Shown here one piece after another: positions 1 to 9,437 of a stretch of 64,000 nt of DNA. The position numbers and the translations under genes were made by a program. This DNA comes from Devosia sp. (GTDB lineage Bacteria; Pseudomonadota; Alphaproteobacteria; Rhizobiales; Devosiaceae), in NCBI RefSeq assembly GCF_017744655.1, contig NZ_JAGIAW010000007.1, forward strand, positions 62,001 through 126,000. Reading direction: 5' to 3'. Position 1 is the first letter of the stretch; every line of letters starts with the position of its first letter. A model generated the notes under the pieces. It was not told the DNA's origin. It searched no databases and saw only the letters and a program-made list of their open reading frames with translations.

Positions 1-2
1 CC

Positions 3-581
3 ATCGTCACGGCCGACCCGACCCTTTATGAAACACTCGGCACCTCGAGTTGGCCAGAGGAGGCCTGGCGCGATCCCTGGGTTTTTTGGGACGCGACAAA
101 CCAGCGCTGGCAGATGCTCATCACCGCCCGCAGCAAGACTGGCACCGAGCCGGACCGCGGCATCATGGCTCTCGCCACCTCGGCCGATCTCGATACCTGG
201 ACGATCGAGCCGGCGCTGAGCCGGCCGGGCGCGGGCTTCGCGCATCTGGAAGTGTTCCAGATCGTCGAAATAGATGGACAAAAACACGTCATCTTCTGCT
301 GCGACAGCGCCAAGCTTGTTGGCGTCCGCGCAGGAGAAGTCGGTGGCATCTGGACTATGCCGCTTGCCGATTTCCCCGCAGAAGTCGATTTCCGCGCGGC
401 GCGTCTCGTTACCGACGAACGCCTTTATGCCGGTCGCATCGCCTTTAATCGTTCCGGCAAGCCGTTCCTCATGGCCTTCAACAATGTCACCGCCGACGGC
501 GCCTTCCTTGGCGGCGTTTCCGATCCCCTGCCCGTCACCACGGCCGGGGATGGTTATCTCGTGCTGGGGAGTGCCGCATGA
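3..581 (+). CDS. GH32-type glycoside hydrolase, 3' part (5' end outside window)
   Basis: The reading frame is open from the first bases of the window, so the start lies upstream. About 192 residues are visible. The motif WRDPWVFWD near the visible start matches the RDP signature of the GH32 five-bladed beta-propeller (fructan and sucrose hydrolases), in which this Asp stabilises the transition state. The rest (GIMALATSADLDTWT, then HLEVFQIVEIDG) fits repeating propeller blades; the second motif sits where GH32 enzymes carry the EC acid/base motif, and here it reads HLEVFQ. The C-terminal beta-sandwich of classical invertases appears absent. The stop overlaps the next start (ATGA), so the two genes are translationally coupled. 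Substrate is not readable; a fructoside is inferred from the family only. Confidence 0.75.
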   Translation: MVTADPTLYETLGTSSWPEEAWRDPWVFWDATNQRWQMLITARSKTGTEPDRGIMALATSADLDTWTIEPALSRPGAGFAHLEVFQIVEIDGQKHVIFCCDSAKLVGVRAGEVGGIWTMPLADFPAEVDFRAARLVTDERLYAGRIAFNRSGKPFLMAFNNVTADGAFLGGVSDPLPVTTAGDGYLVLGSAA

Positions 582-1735
582 GCACCACGATTTCCGGTTA
601 TGCCGCCCTCGGCTACGAAGCCGTCGCCGAGACTTTTTCGCGTGCATTTGACGATCGCCCGGAGATGGGGGCCGCGCTCCACATCGTGCGGAACGGCGAA
701 AGCGTCGTCGATCTCTGGGGCGGCATCGCCGACGCGAGAAATGGCCGCGCCTGGCAGCAGGATACACCATCGGTCATCTTCTCGTGCACCAAGGGCCTCG
801 TCTCCATCCTGGCGGCGCACCTCGTTGGCGAGGGAAAGCTCGACTATGACGCGCCGGTTAGTCGCTACTGGCCCGAGTTCGCCGCTGCCGGCAAGGACGC
901 GGTGACCGTCGGCGACGCGCTCGGCCATCGCGCCGGGCTTTCGGCACCGCGCAAGGACCTCAGCGAAGACGATATCGTCGATTGGGATCGCATGGTCGAA
1001 GTTCTGGCCGCTCAGGAGCCGCTCTGGCCGCTCGGCACCGGCTACGCCTATCACGCGCTGACCCACGGCTGGGTAGCCGGCGAAATCATTCGCCGCGTCA
1101 CCAGCAAGTCGGTCGGGCAATACTTCGCCGATCTCATCACCACGCCACTGGGCGTCGATGCCTGGATCGGCCTGCCTGAAAACGTGATACCCCGCACGGC
1201 TCATCTGCGCGTCAGCCCGATGCTCTCAGCGCTCTGGGCCGACGAGTCCTCAAAACCCGAACCGAACTGGCCCTACAAGGCCATGACGCTGGGCGATGCC
1301 CTCCCCGCGGACCTCGTGACGGAAACCGGCGGCTTCAATGCACCTCGCATTCGTGCAGCGGAAATTCCGGGGGCAGGTGGCATCTCTAGCGCCAAGGCGC
1401 TCGCCACCATCTGGTCCGCCACCGTGGTGCCGACCTGCGGAGTAAAGCTCCTCGACCCCTCCGTGATAGCCGCGTCCACGCGTACGCGCAGCGAGGGCGC
1501 TTCGGTGTTCGGTGGCGAGCCTCCCTATTCACGCTGGGGCTGCGGTTTCCAGCTCGATTCTGAAGCGCGCCATTATCTCGGCGACACGAGCTTCGGTCAT
1601 GACGGTGCTGGTGGACAGGTCGGCTTTGCCGATACCCGGCATCATATCGGTTTCGGCTTCGTCACCAATTGGATGATGGGACCGGAAGATCGGCGCGCCA
1701 CGGCCATTATCGCGGCCTTGCGCGCAACACTCTAG
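578..1735 (+). CDS. Serine hydrolase of the beta-lactamase/EstB family (class C fold)
   Basis: A 385-residue protein of the penicillin-binding-protein-like esterase/beta-lactamase family (PF00144). The nucleophile motif SxxK is S69-C-T-K72. The second motif lies in GYAYHALTHGW (Tyr156/Tyr158), and the third is the HDGAGG loop near residue 345, as in EstB-type carboxylesterases. No signal peptide is seen, so it is probably cytoplasmic, which argues against a true beta-lactamase role. It starts inside the stop of the GH32 gene and is followed 111 bp later by an ABC importer. A role in removing ester groups from an imported glycoside is inferred from the context alone. Confidence 0.85.
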   Translation: MSTTISGYAALGYEAVAETFSRAFDDRPEMGAALHIVRNGESVVDLWGGIADARNGRAWQQDTPSVIFSCTKGLVSILAAHLVGEGKLDYDAPVSRYWPEFAAAGKDAVTVGDALGHRAGLSAPRKDLSEDDIVDWDRMVEVLAAQEPLWPLGTGYAYHALTHGWVAGEIIRRVTSKSVGQYFADLITTPLGVDAWIGLPENVIPRTAHLRVSPMLSALWADESSKPEPNWPYKAMTLGDALPADLVTETGGFNAPRIRAAEIPGAGGISSAKALATIWSATVVPTCGVKLLDPSVIAASTRTRSEGASVFGGEPPYSRWGCGFQLDSEARHYLGDTSFGHDGAGGQVGFADTRHHIGFGFVTNWMMGPEDRRATAIIAALRATL

Positions 1736-1763
1736 CCACCGCGCATGAGGCGCATCGCAGATA

Positions 1764-1794
1764 TTGACTCTGTCTTACGCCCGTGCGCTAAATC
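1764..1794 (+). promoter_or_regulatory. Possible promoter before the first sugar importer
   Basis: The 111-bp gap between the serine hydrolase and the binding-protein gene holds TTGACT (1764-1769) and a weak -10-like TAAATC (1789-1794), spaced 19 bp. The -35 box is good and the -10 box poor, so this is a tentative call. Confidence 0.3.
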
Positions 1795-1846
1795 CTTTTA
1801 GCAGACGAAAACATCCCTGCAGACTTAATCTTGGAGGAGGCAAGTC

Positions 1847-3148
1847 TTGAACACCCCATCCCGCCACGCCCTTCGTATTCTCACCACTCTCTCGGTTGCC
1901 GCCAGCGCTGGCACGGCCATGGCTGCCCCGAGCTGCGGCACCGACCCGGTGGTTCTCAACGCCTATTTCGAAACCGGCTTTCCCCTGCCGACGCGGCTCA
2001 GCGAAGAGTTCACCAAGCAGTTCCCCAATGTCACCTTCGACATCAAGGAAGACCAGTTCGCCAACATGATGGAGAACTCGCCGCGCATCCTGTCCGAAGA
2101 CAATGCGCCTGATCTGATCCGCCTGCCCTCGTTGACCGACTTGGTCGCCAACAACCTGCTGCTCAACCTCGACACATATTTCACCGAATTCGGTTGGGAC
2201 AAGTTCCCCGCCGGCCAGCTGGTGCAGCTGCGCGTCGAAGAAGGTGGCCGCCCGCGCGGTACCGGTTCGCTCTTCGGCATGGGCCTCAACTATTCCATGA
2301 CCGGTGTGTTCTATAACAAGGCGCTGGCCGAGCAGATCGGCATGACCGAGGCTCCGAGGACCGTGGCCGAGCTCGATGCGCTACTCGCCAAGGCCAAGGA
2401 AGCCGGCATTCAGCCGATCATGCAGTGGAACAAGGGCACCGCCGGCCTCGCCTTCCCGCTGCAGAATCTGATGGGTGCCTATGGCAATCCCGAGCCGATC
2501 AACGACTGGATCTTCCAGAAGGACGGCGCTTCTATCAATACCGCCGAGGCCCTCGAGGCCGCCGAGCATCTCGATGGCTGGATCAAGGCCGGCTATTTCC
2601 CGACCGATGCCAACGCCATCGAATACTTCCAGATGATGAGCCGCTTCATCGGCGGCGAAGGTCTCTTCATGTTCAATGGCGATTGGGAATCGGGCAATCT
2701 CGACACCAATGCCAAAGACAAGTTCGGCTTTTTCATCATGCCGAGCGCTGAAGAAGGCGGTCGCCACGCCTCAATGTCCGCGCCGCTGAGCTATGGCATC
2801 GGTGCCAAGGCCGCCAATCCCGATTGCGCTGCCTTCTTCCTCGATTGGGTTGCGACCAATGAAGAAGCGCGCACGATCAACGTTGCAGTGGGCGGCTCCA
2901 ATCCGGGCGGCCCGGCCGATATGGCGATCCCGCCGGTCGAACCCGGCTCGGTGACCGAGCAGTCCCTCGCTGCCGGCGCCCAGCTGGCTCAGGACAACGG
3001 CGCCATGGACTTCATCGCCAACGCCACCGGCGCGATCTTTGCCGCTGGCTGGACCCCAGAACTGCAGAAGATGGTCGGTGGTCAACAAACCGCAGCCGGC
3101 CTCCTTGAAGCCGTGCAGAAAGAATACGAGACCCAGCTGTCGCGCTGA
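1847..3148 (+). CDS. Sugar ABC transporter substrate-binding protein (family 1)
   Basis: A 433-residue periplasmic binding protein of the family 1 (MalE/UgpB-like) group. It has a Sec signal peptide of about 26 residues ending TAMAA, followed by a Cys near the mature N-terminus (PSCGTDP). The start is a TTG codon, chosen because a near-perfect ribosome site GGAGGAGG lies 8 bases upstream and the signal peptide begins directly after it. It heads a complete importer with two permeases and an ATPase. The order binding protein, permease, permease, ATPase is standard for CUT1 importers of oligosaccharides. A 191-bp gap with a REP-like palindrome separates it from the permeases. Substrate unknown; the neighbouring GH32 suggests a fructo-oligosaccharide. 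Confidence 0.9.
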   Translation: MNTPSRHALRILTTLSVAASAGTAMAAPSCGTDPVVLNAYFETGFPLPTRLSEEFTKQFPNVTFDIKEDQFANMMENSPRILSEDNAPDLIRLPSLTDLVANNLLLNLDTYFTEFGWDKFPAGQLVQLRVEEGGRPRGTGSLFGMGLNYSMTGVFYNKALAEQIGMTEAPRTVAELDALLAKAKEAGIQPIMQWNKGTAGLAFPLQNLMGAYGNPEPINDWIFQKDGASINTAEALEAAEHLDGWIKAGYFPTDANAIEYFQMMSRFIGGEGLFMFNGDWESGNLDTNAKDKFGFFIMPSAEEGGRHASMSAPLSYGIGAKAANPDCAAFFLDWVATNEEARTINVAVGGSNPGGPADMAIPPVEPGSVTEQSLAAGAQLAQDNGAMDFIANATGAIFAAGWTPELQKMVGGQQTAAGLLEAVQKEYETQLSR

Positions 3149-3198
3149 CACTGAAAATGGGCGGCGCTTATGCACCAAGTGCCCGCTCTCGCACCGCA

Positions 3199-3269
3199 TG
3201 TCATCCCGGCGAAGGCCGGGACCCATCTTGAGATTTCGGGATGGGCCCCGGCCTAAAGTCGGGGTGACA
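3199..3269. repeat. REP-like intergenic palindrome
   Basis: An inverted repeat of about 71 bp. The left arm begins TGTCATCCCGGCGAAGGCC, and the right arm ends in its imperfect complement (GGCCTAAAGTCGGGGTGACA). It fills the gap between the binding-protein and permease genes and could form a long hairpin in the transcript. The same family of units recurs at the right end of the window (63881-64000). Confidence 0.75.
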
Positions 3270-3339
3270 ACCGTGGCTGGGACTGCATCTCACGAAAATG
3301 GGGTGCTCCCCGACCCTCTCGGCTGCCCAAGCGACCGGA

Positions 3340-4281
3340 ATGAAAATGACTGAAACGCCATCGTCCGTTCCGGACGCCAAGCAGAACAAAAAGCGGCTTC
3401 CTCCATCGCGTGGGAGCCGCAAGACGCGCCTGACCGCCTGGCTCTTCATTGCGCCCGCGTTCCTCGCCTATGCGACCTTCGTTCTCGTGCCGCTCGGCAT
3501 GAGCCTCTATTACTCGTTCCTGCGCTGGGATGGGATCGGCGAAGCGCGCTTCCATGGGCTGACCAATTACACCACCGTGCTGACCGATTCAGATCTGCTG
3601 CAGATCATTGGCAATGCCTTCCAGCTCGTGCTCTATTTCACGCTGATCCCCGTCGGCCTTGGTCTTGCCGTCGCCTCGGCCATTCGCGGCCAGATGAATG
3701 GCCGCTTCGGCATGGCGACGCGCACCATCCTTTTCCTGCCACAGGTCATTCCGCTCGTTGCGGCCGGCATCGCCTGGAGCTGGATGTTTGCATCCACCGG
3801 CCTCGTCAATCAGGCGCTGAAGGCGGTTGGGCTCTCGAGTTGGGCCAAGGGTTGGCTTGGTGACTTCGTCTGGGCTCTGCCTGCAGTGGGCATCATCGGC
3901 GCCTGGGTGCTGCTCGGCCTTTGCACCATGCTGCTCGTGACCGGCATCACCAAGATCGACGCGAGCCTTTATGAGGCTGCGCGCCTCGATGGCGCTCGCC
4001 CCTGGCATGAGTTCCGCTACATCACCCTGCCCGGACTGCGCCAGGAAATCGGCGTCTGCATTACCGTCACGGTGATCGCCGCACTCGCGAGTTTCGACAT
4101 CGTCTATATCTCAACCCAGGGCGGCCCCGGGATCACCACGACTGTACCGGGCCTTGAAATCTATCGCCTTGCCTTCGCGCATCGACAGGTTGGTCTCGCC
4201 TCGGCGCTCGCCATCGTCCTCATGGTTCTGGTGCTGGTCTCTATCGCCCCGGTCCAGTGGTTCACGCGAGACAAGAAATGA
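3340..4281 (+). CDS. Sugar ABC transporter permease (MalF/UgpA type)
   Basis: A 313-residue inner-membrane permease with six predicted hydrophobic segments. The first is AWLFIAPAFLAYATFVLVPL. The cytoplasmic coupling (EAA) motif reads EAARLDGARPWHEF. The longer frame from 3298 begins in the tail of the repeat region with atypical residues, so the start is placed at ATG 3340, with ATG 3346 also possible. The ribosome site is weak (ACCGGA). The stop overlaps the next start by four bases. It forms the channel with the following permease. Confidence 0.88.
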   Translation: MKMTETPSSVPDAKQNKKRLPPSRGSRKTRLTAWLFIAPAFLAYATFVLVPLGMSLYYSFLRWDGIGEARFHGLTNYTTVLTDSDLLQIIGNAFQLVLYFTLIPVGLGLAVASAIRGQMNGRFGMATRTILFLPQVIPLVAAGIAWSWMFASTGLVNQALKAVGLSSWAKGWLGDFVWALPAVGIIGAWVLLGLCTMLLVTGITKIDASLYEAARLDGARPWHEFRYITLPGLRQEIGVCITVTVIAALASFDIVYISTQGGPGITTTVPGLEIYRLAFAHRQVGLASALAIVLMVLVLVSIAPVQWFTRDKK

Positions 4282-5102
4282 AGAGCGCAACGAAAAACAC
4301 CTTTCTGGCGCGCGCGCTCATCGTCCTTCTGATGGCAATCACGCTGCTGCCGTTCCTGAGCATGCTTTCGGCCGCGCTGGCGCCGCAGGGCTCCTATCCG
4401 AATGGCCTTCAATGGCCGACCGATCCGCAATGGGGTAATTTCATCAAAGCGTTCGAAGTCGCCAAGATGGACCAGTTGCTACTTTCGAGCGGCCTGATCG
4501 TCCTCGGCGTCGTGCCGCTTTCCGTGCTTGTCGCCACCATGGCCGGCTATGGCTTGGCCAAGCTGACGTCGGACAAATACAAGTGGCTTTACCTCATCTT
4601 CGTCTTTGGGCTCACTCTGCCCTTCGAAGCCGTCATCACCCCGCTCTACTATGAAGTGCGGGCCATGGGGCTGCTCAACACGCGCTTTGCGATCATCCTG
4701 CCGCTCATCGGGCTCTACATGCCGTTTGGCGTCTACTGGATGCGCGCGCATTTCCTCAACGTGCCACAGGAGATTGGCGAGGCTGCCCAGATCGATGGCG
4801 CCACGCGCTGGACCGAGTTCTGGTATGTGCAGGTGCCGCTTGCCCGGCCGGCGATCATGTCGCTGACAATTCTCCTGTTCCTCTGGACGTGGAACCAGTT
4901 CCTGCTGCCCGTTGTCTTGGTGCAGGATCCGATGCAGCGCACCATGGCCGGCGCACTGGGTGCCTTTCAGGGCCAGTGGGGCACCGATATTCCGCTTCTT
5001 TGCGCAGGATCGCTGCTGATCCTCACCCCCACCGTCATCATCTTCCTCATTTTCCAGCGCCAGTTCGTCGCCGCCCTCATGCAGGGCGCGGTCAAAGGCT
5101 GA
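4278..5102 (+). CDS. Sugar ABC transporter permease (MalG/UgpE type)
   Basis: A 274-residue permease of the CUT1 class and partner of the preceding one. The N-terminal segment (LIVLLMAITLLPFLSML) is followed by further membrane helices and the coupling motif EAAQIDGATRWTEF. ATG 4278 overlaps the previous stop (ATGA), which settles the start over a slightly longer in-frame option at 4257. The ATPase gene follows after 12 bp. Confidence 0.9.
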   Translation: MKSATKNTFLARALIVLLMAITLLPFLSMLSAALAPQGSYPNGLQWPTDPQWGNFIKAFEVAKMDQLLLSSGLIVLGVVPLSVLVATMAGYGLAKLTSDKYKWLYLIFVFGLTLPFEAVITPLYYEVRAMGLLNTRFAIILPLIGLYMPFGVYWMRAHFLNVPQEIGEAAQIDGATRWTEFWYVQVPLARPAIMSLTILLFLWTWNQFLLPVVLVQDPMQRTMAGALGAFQGQWGTDIPLLCAGSLLILTPTVIIFLIFQRQFVAALMQGAVKG

Positions 5103-5114
5103 TCGGAGTTTTTC

Positions 5115-6200
<1,086 letters not shown>

Positions 6201-6206
6201 GATCCA

Positions 6207-6512
6207 TCACGGATTGGCGGGTGGAATGTCCAGTTCGCCGCCGATCTCTATGGCCTTGGTTTGCTTATCGAAAACACAGATGATGCTCTTGAGCGTGTCG
6301 GGCGCGACTTCGCCCGTCACCACCGCAAGCCCATAGCTTTCGCTGCCGAACGGATCGACGACGACCGTGACGTTGGTGAGGATTTCGCTTGTTGCGGCAA
6401 CACAGCCCGCTTCGACTTCGGCAGCAAATTCTTCCCAGGCGTCGCCGGAAGATGCAAAGGCCGGCGTGACGACAAAAGCGAGAAGCGAGGTGATTGCGAG
6501 GTGTTTCAGCAC
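6207..6512 (-). CDS. Small secreted protein of unknown function
   Basis: A 101-residue protein from a GTG start, chosen because AGGAAAAG sits just upstream and the protein then opens with a clean signal peptide (VLKHLAITSLLAFVVTPAFA, cut near ASSGDA). The longer open frame from 6578 has no matching signals. The mature part of about 80 residues has two cysteines (EAGCVAA and SIICVFD), which could form a disulfide in the periplasm. I recognise no family. It lies between a convergent importer operon and a GntR regulator gene upstream on the same strand. Confidence 0.6.
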   Translation of the reverse strand: MLKHLAITSLLAFVVTPAFASSGDAWEEFAAEVEAGCVAATSEILTNVTVVVDPFGSESYGLAVVTGEVAPDTLKSIICVFDKQTKAIEIGGELDIPPANP

Positions 6513-6590
6513 GGTACTTTTCCTGTTTGAACCAACCGCCAGGAAAGCGGCAAAGACGGGCAGGATCGTGGCAGGCAAGCTCGCTCTCCG

Positions 6591-7355
6591 CTACTCGTGT
6601 TGACGAATTGCCGACGCGTCACGCCGGTTAAGTTGCAGCATCTTGAACATTTCGTTTCGGGCCAAGGCGCCCTGCCCCTTGCTGATGGCGGCCGCGACCC
6701 GGCTATGGCCATCCTGTGAAACAACCTCGGTGGCGCGCTGGTCGAGGCCGATCTCGTATGAGAGGCGCAGCATGGTGACGATCAACGGCCGGAGCTGGCG
6801 CATCATTCCATTCCCGGTGGCATCCAAAATAGTGATGTGAAAGCGGCAGTCGGCGGCGAACATCGCCTGCTTGTTTGCGCCTGACGCTTCCAATGCGTGG
6901 GCGGCCTGCTTGATACTTTCGACCTGATCCTTGCTCGCCCTGCTCGCTGCAAGTTCGGCGGCTGCCGGCTCTATAATGATGCGTAGCTCAGTCGTCTCGG
7001 CAAACATTGTGACCAGACGCTGATGTCCATGATCGTGCCAGGTGACGACGTCTGCATCGAGCAGGTTCCATTCCTCGACCGGTCTGACACGGGTTCCATA
7101 GCGCCTTGCCGTTCGCACCAAACCCTTGCCGGAAAGCACCTTTATGGCGTCCCGGATGGTCGCGCGACTGACCCCGAGAGAGTCCGCCAGTTCGGGCTCG
7201 GTCGGCATGACCTGCCCCGGCAAGTAGATGTCATTGGCGATCCGGCGCCCGAGCGTATCCACCGCAACTTTCGCCGCCCCCGTCGGCAGCGCCTCGCCGA
7301 GGCTGAGCGGAACCTGCAATTTCATCGTTTCTTCGGCGATCATCTTCCTGCCCAT
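6591..7355 (-). CDS. GntR-family transcriptional regulator, FadR/FCD subfamily
   Basis: A 254-residue regulator. The winged helix-turn-helix spans about residues 30-95 (PTEPELADSLGVSRATIRDA, then the wing GLVRTARRYGTRV). The all-helical FCD ligand domain follows, with a typical DCRFHITILDATGN stretch. FCD regulators often bind sugar acids. The start is uncertain among ATG 7355, 7343 and 7325. A perfect 7-bp-arm palindrome lies 6 bp upstream of the first ATG, which suggests autoregulation. It is divergent from the dehydratase/ThuA/importer genes, its likely targets. Confidence 0.88.
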   Translation of the reverse strand: MGRKMIAEETMKLQVPLSLGEALPTGAAKVAVDTLGRRIANDIYLPGQVMPTEPELADSLGVSRATIRDAIKVLSGKGLVRTARRYGTRVRPVEEWNLLDADVVTWHDHGHQRLVTMFAETTELRIIIEPAAAELAASRASKDQVESIKQAAHALEASGANKQAMFAADCRFHITILDATGNGMMRQLRPLIVTMLRLSYEIGLDQRATEVVSQDGHSRVAAAISKGQGALARNEMFKMLQLNRRDASAIRQHE

Positions 7356-7360
7356 TGCCG

Positions 7361-7377
7361 TTTACATATGATGTAAA
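7361..7377. promoter_or_regulatory. Operator-like palindrome of the GntR regulator
   Basis: TTTACATATGATGTAAA has perfect 7-bp arms (TTTACAT/ATGTAAA) around the spacer ATG. It lies in the divergent region between the GntR gene and the enolase-family gene. A 13-of-17 match recurs at 9355-9371 before the second importer. Confidence 0.6.
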
Positions 7378-7509
7378 GGTGTGCGATGTCATCACGGGCG
7401 CTCAACCAGACCATCCGAGTTCGAGGGCGTGGGAGAAGAGACCGTTGCAAATCACGCCCACCATTAGGCACTTCCTGCCGATCTTGTCATGTCCACCCGG
7501 GGATCTTTC

Positions 7510-8685
7510 GTGAAGATCACCGGGATCGAAACAGTGGTCGTCAACGCCATTCACCGCAACTGGATCTTCGTGAAGGTCCGCACCAGCGATGCAGGTCTTC
7601 ACGGCTGGGGCGAAGCCACGCTCGAGTGGAAGACCAAAGCCGTGCTCGGCGCGATCGAGGATTTGAGCCAGTTTGTCATCGGTGAGGATCCGCATCGTGT
7701 GGAGCATCTCGTCCAGAAGATGCAGCGCTTCAGCTTCTGGCCGCTCGGTGCCATTGGCCTGACCGCGCTTTCCGCCATCGAGCAGGCGCTATGGGACATC
7801 AAAGGCAAGGCTCTGGGCGTGCCGGTCTGGCAACTGCTCGGCGGAAAGGTGCGCGATAGCGTTCGTGTCTATACCCACCTCCTGCAGGGCCGCCAGGATC
7901 GTCCCATCGCCGACAACGACGTCTCGGCATTCTGTGACGCCGTTCAGGAAACCGTGGAGATGGGCTATACGGCGATCAAACTCGGGTTCGTACCCTATAC
8001 GGGATATGATGCCCCGTTGATGGCGGTGAAGCAGACGGCGAAGCTTGCGGCCGCCGTGCGCGAGCGGGTTGGCAACCATGTCGATATCCTCACCGACTTT
8101 CACGGCCGACCCGATTCCGTTCAGGCGGCCAAGGCCTTTATCGATGTCATCGCGCCCATTAGGCCCATGTTCGTCGAAGAGCCTATCCAGCCCGGCGACC
8201 CAGAGGCATTGGCGGAACTCTCGAGGCAGGTCGATTGCCCCCTGGCGACCGGAGAGCGGCTGCTGACACCGCGGGAATATGCCGAACTGGCGCGGCTGCG
8301 CGCCGTCACCTACGTGCAGCCCGATCTCGCCCACTGCGGCGGCTTCACCGGCGGACGCCGGATTGCAGCCATCGCCGAGGCTGCGTCCATGGGCGTCATG
8401 CCGCACAATCCGATGGGGCCGGTCGCCGGTGCCGTTGCCCTGCAGTTCGCCGTGGCGACGCCGAACTTCGTCATTCAGGAAGAGGCCGTCGCGCTCGCGC
8501 CCTGGTACCGGGACATATGCCAAACCTTCCCCATCGAAAGGACGGATGGTGCCTGGCAGGTTCCGACGGCACCGGGTCTCGGCATTGAGATCGACGAAAC
8601 CGAAGCCGCAAAGCATCCCTTTGCGCCGGAAATTATTCCGGCGCTCAAGGCCGTCCTGCCGGATGGCCGTATCGCAAACTGGTAG
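7510..8685 (+). CDS. Mandelate racemase/enolase-superfamily dehydratase, galactonate-dehydratase-like
   Basis: A 391-residue enzyme predicted to dehydrate a sugar acid to a 2-keto-3-deoxy acid in the cytoplasm. It shows the enolase-superfamily metal ligands D196 (in DFHG), E223/E224 (FVEEP) and E249 (TGERL), plus H198 and the catalytic H299 in MPHNPMGP. The D-x-H and HNP motifs match the D-galactonate dehydratase (DgoD) group. Start GTG 7510 gives the family-typical opening MKITGIETVVVN behind GGGGATC; ATG 7489 would add seven residues. ThuA follows 18 bp downstream. Exact acid substrate not readable. Confidence 0.85.
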   Translation: MKITGIETVVVNAIHRNWIFVKVRTSDAGLHGWGEATLEWKTKAVLGAIEDLSQFVIGEDPHRVEHLVQKMQRFSFWPLGAIGLTALSAIEQALWDIKGKALGVPVWQLLGGKVRDSVRVYTHLLQGRQDRPIADNDVSAFCDAVQETVEMGYTAIKLGFVPYTGYDAPLMAVKQTAKLAAAVRERVGNHVDILTDFHGRPDSVQAAKAFIDVIAPIRPMFVEEPIQPGDPEALAELSRQVDCPLATGERLLTPREYAELARLRAVTYVQPDLAHCGGFTGGRRIAAIAEAASMGVMPHNPMGPVAGAVALQFAVATPNFVIQEEAVALAPWYRDICQTFPIERTDGAWQVPTAPGLGIEIDETEAAKHPFAPEIIPALKAVLPDGRIANW

Positions 8686-8703
8686 TCAACGGAGCAGAAA
8701 ACC

Positions 8704-9345
8704 ATGCGGCAAGCACTTATCGTCTGGGGCGGATGGAGCGGGCACGAGCCCGAACGCGGGGCACAGATCATCCGTGACTTCCTGACTGAAGACGGTTTCG
8801 ACGTTCGCATCGAAAACTCCACCGCAGCTTTCGCCGACCCAACCATCCGGGATATCAGCGTCATCGTGCCGATCGTCACGATGAGCAAGATCGAGAAGGA
8901 AGAGGTCTCCAACCTTGTTGCCGCCGTTCAGGGCGGCGTTGGCTTGGCAGGCTACCACGGCGGCATGGCGGATGCCTTCCGCGATGCCGTCGATTACCAG
9001 TTCATGGTGGGTGGCCAGTGGGTCGCACATCCCGGCAACATCATCGACTATCATGTCGACATCACCAGGCCCGACGATCCGATCGTCAGCGGTTTTGAGC
9101 GATTTCCGTATCGCTCCGAGCAATACTACATGCACGTCGACCCTTCGAACGAAGTGTTGGCGACAACGACCTTCAGCGGCGAACACGCGTCCTGGATTGA
9201 TGGCGTCGTCATGCCGGTGGTCTGGAAGCGCAAGCACGGGCTCGGTCGCGTTTTCTATTCTTCGCTCGGACATGTCGCGAGCGAATTCGAAGTGCCGCAG
9301 ATGCGCGAAATTCTGCGCCGCGGCATAAACTGGGCAGCCCGCTAA
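8704..9345 (+). CDS. ThuA-domain protein
   Basis: A 213-residue ThuA-like protein (trehalose-utilisation family, class I glutamine amidotransferase-like fold). The start [21 protein letters not shown] and the later glycine-rich [13 protein letters not shown] are typical. The biochemical role of ThuA is poorly defined; relatives affect disaccharide use and 3-keto sugar metabolism in rhizobia. A GGAG site precedes the ATG. It follows the dehydratase closely and precedes the second importer. Confidence 0.85.
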   Translation: MRQALIVWGGWSGHEPERGAQIIRDFLTEDGFDVRIENSTAAFADPTIRDISVIVPIVTMSKIEKEEVSNLVAAVQGGVGLAGYHGGMADAFRDAVDYQFMVGGQWVAHPGNIIDYHVDITRPDDPIVSGFERFPYRSEQYYMHVDPSNEVLATTTFSGEHASWIDGVVMPVVWKRKHGLGRVFYSSLGHVASEFEVPQMREILRRGINWAAR

Positions 9346-9354
9346 CCGGCACCC

Positions 9355-9371
9355 TCTACATCTGATTTAGA
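9355..9371. promoter_or_regulatory. Second GntR operator-like site, before importer 2
   Basis: TCTACATCTGATTTAGA matches the palindrome at 7361-7377 in 13 of 17 positions, including the CAT-N3-AT core. It lies 66 bp before the binding-protein start. A -35-like TTGACT follows at 9373-9378, but I see no convincing -10 box. Confidence 0.45.
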
Positions 9372-9437
9372 CTTGACTCAGACCTCCCGGTGACAGAGGC
9401 TCCCAGTACGGGGCAACGACCCCGGGAGGAGAATTAC

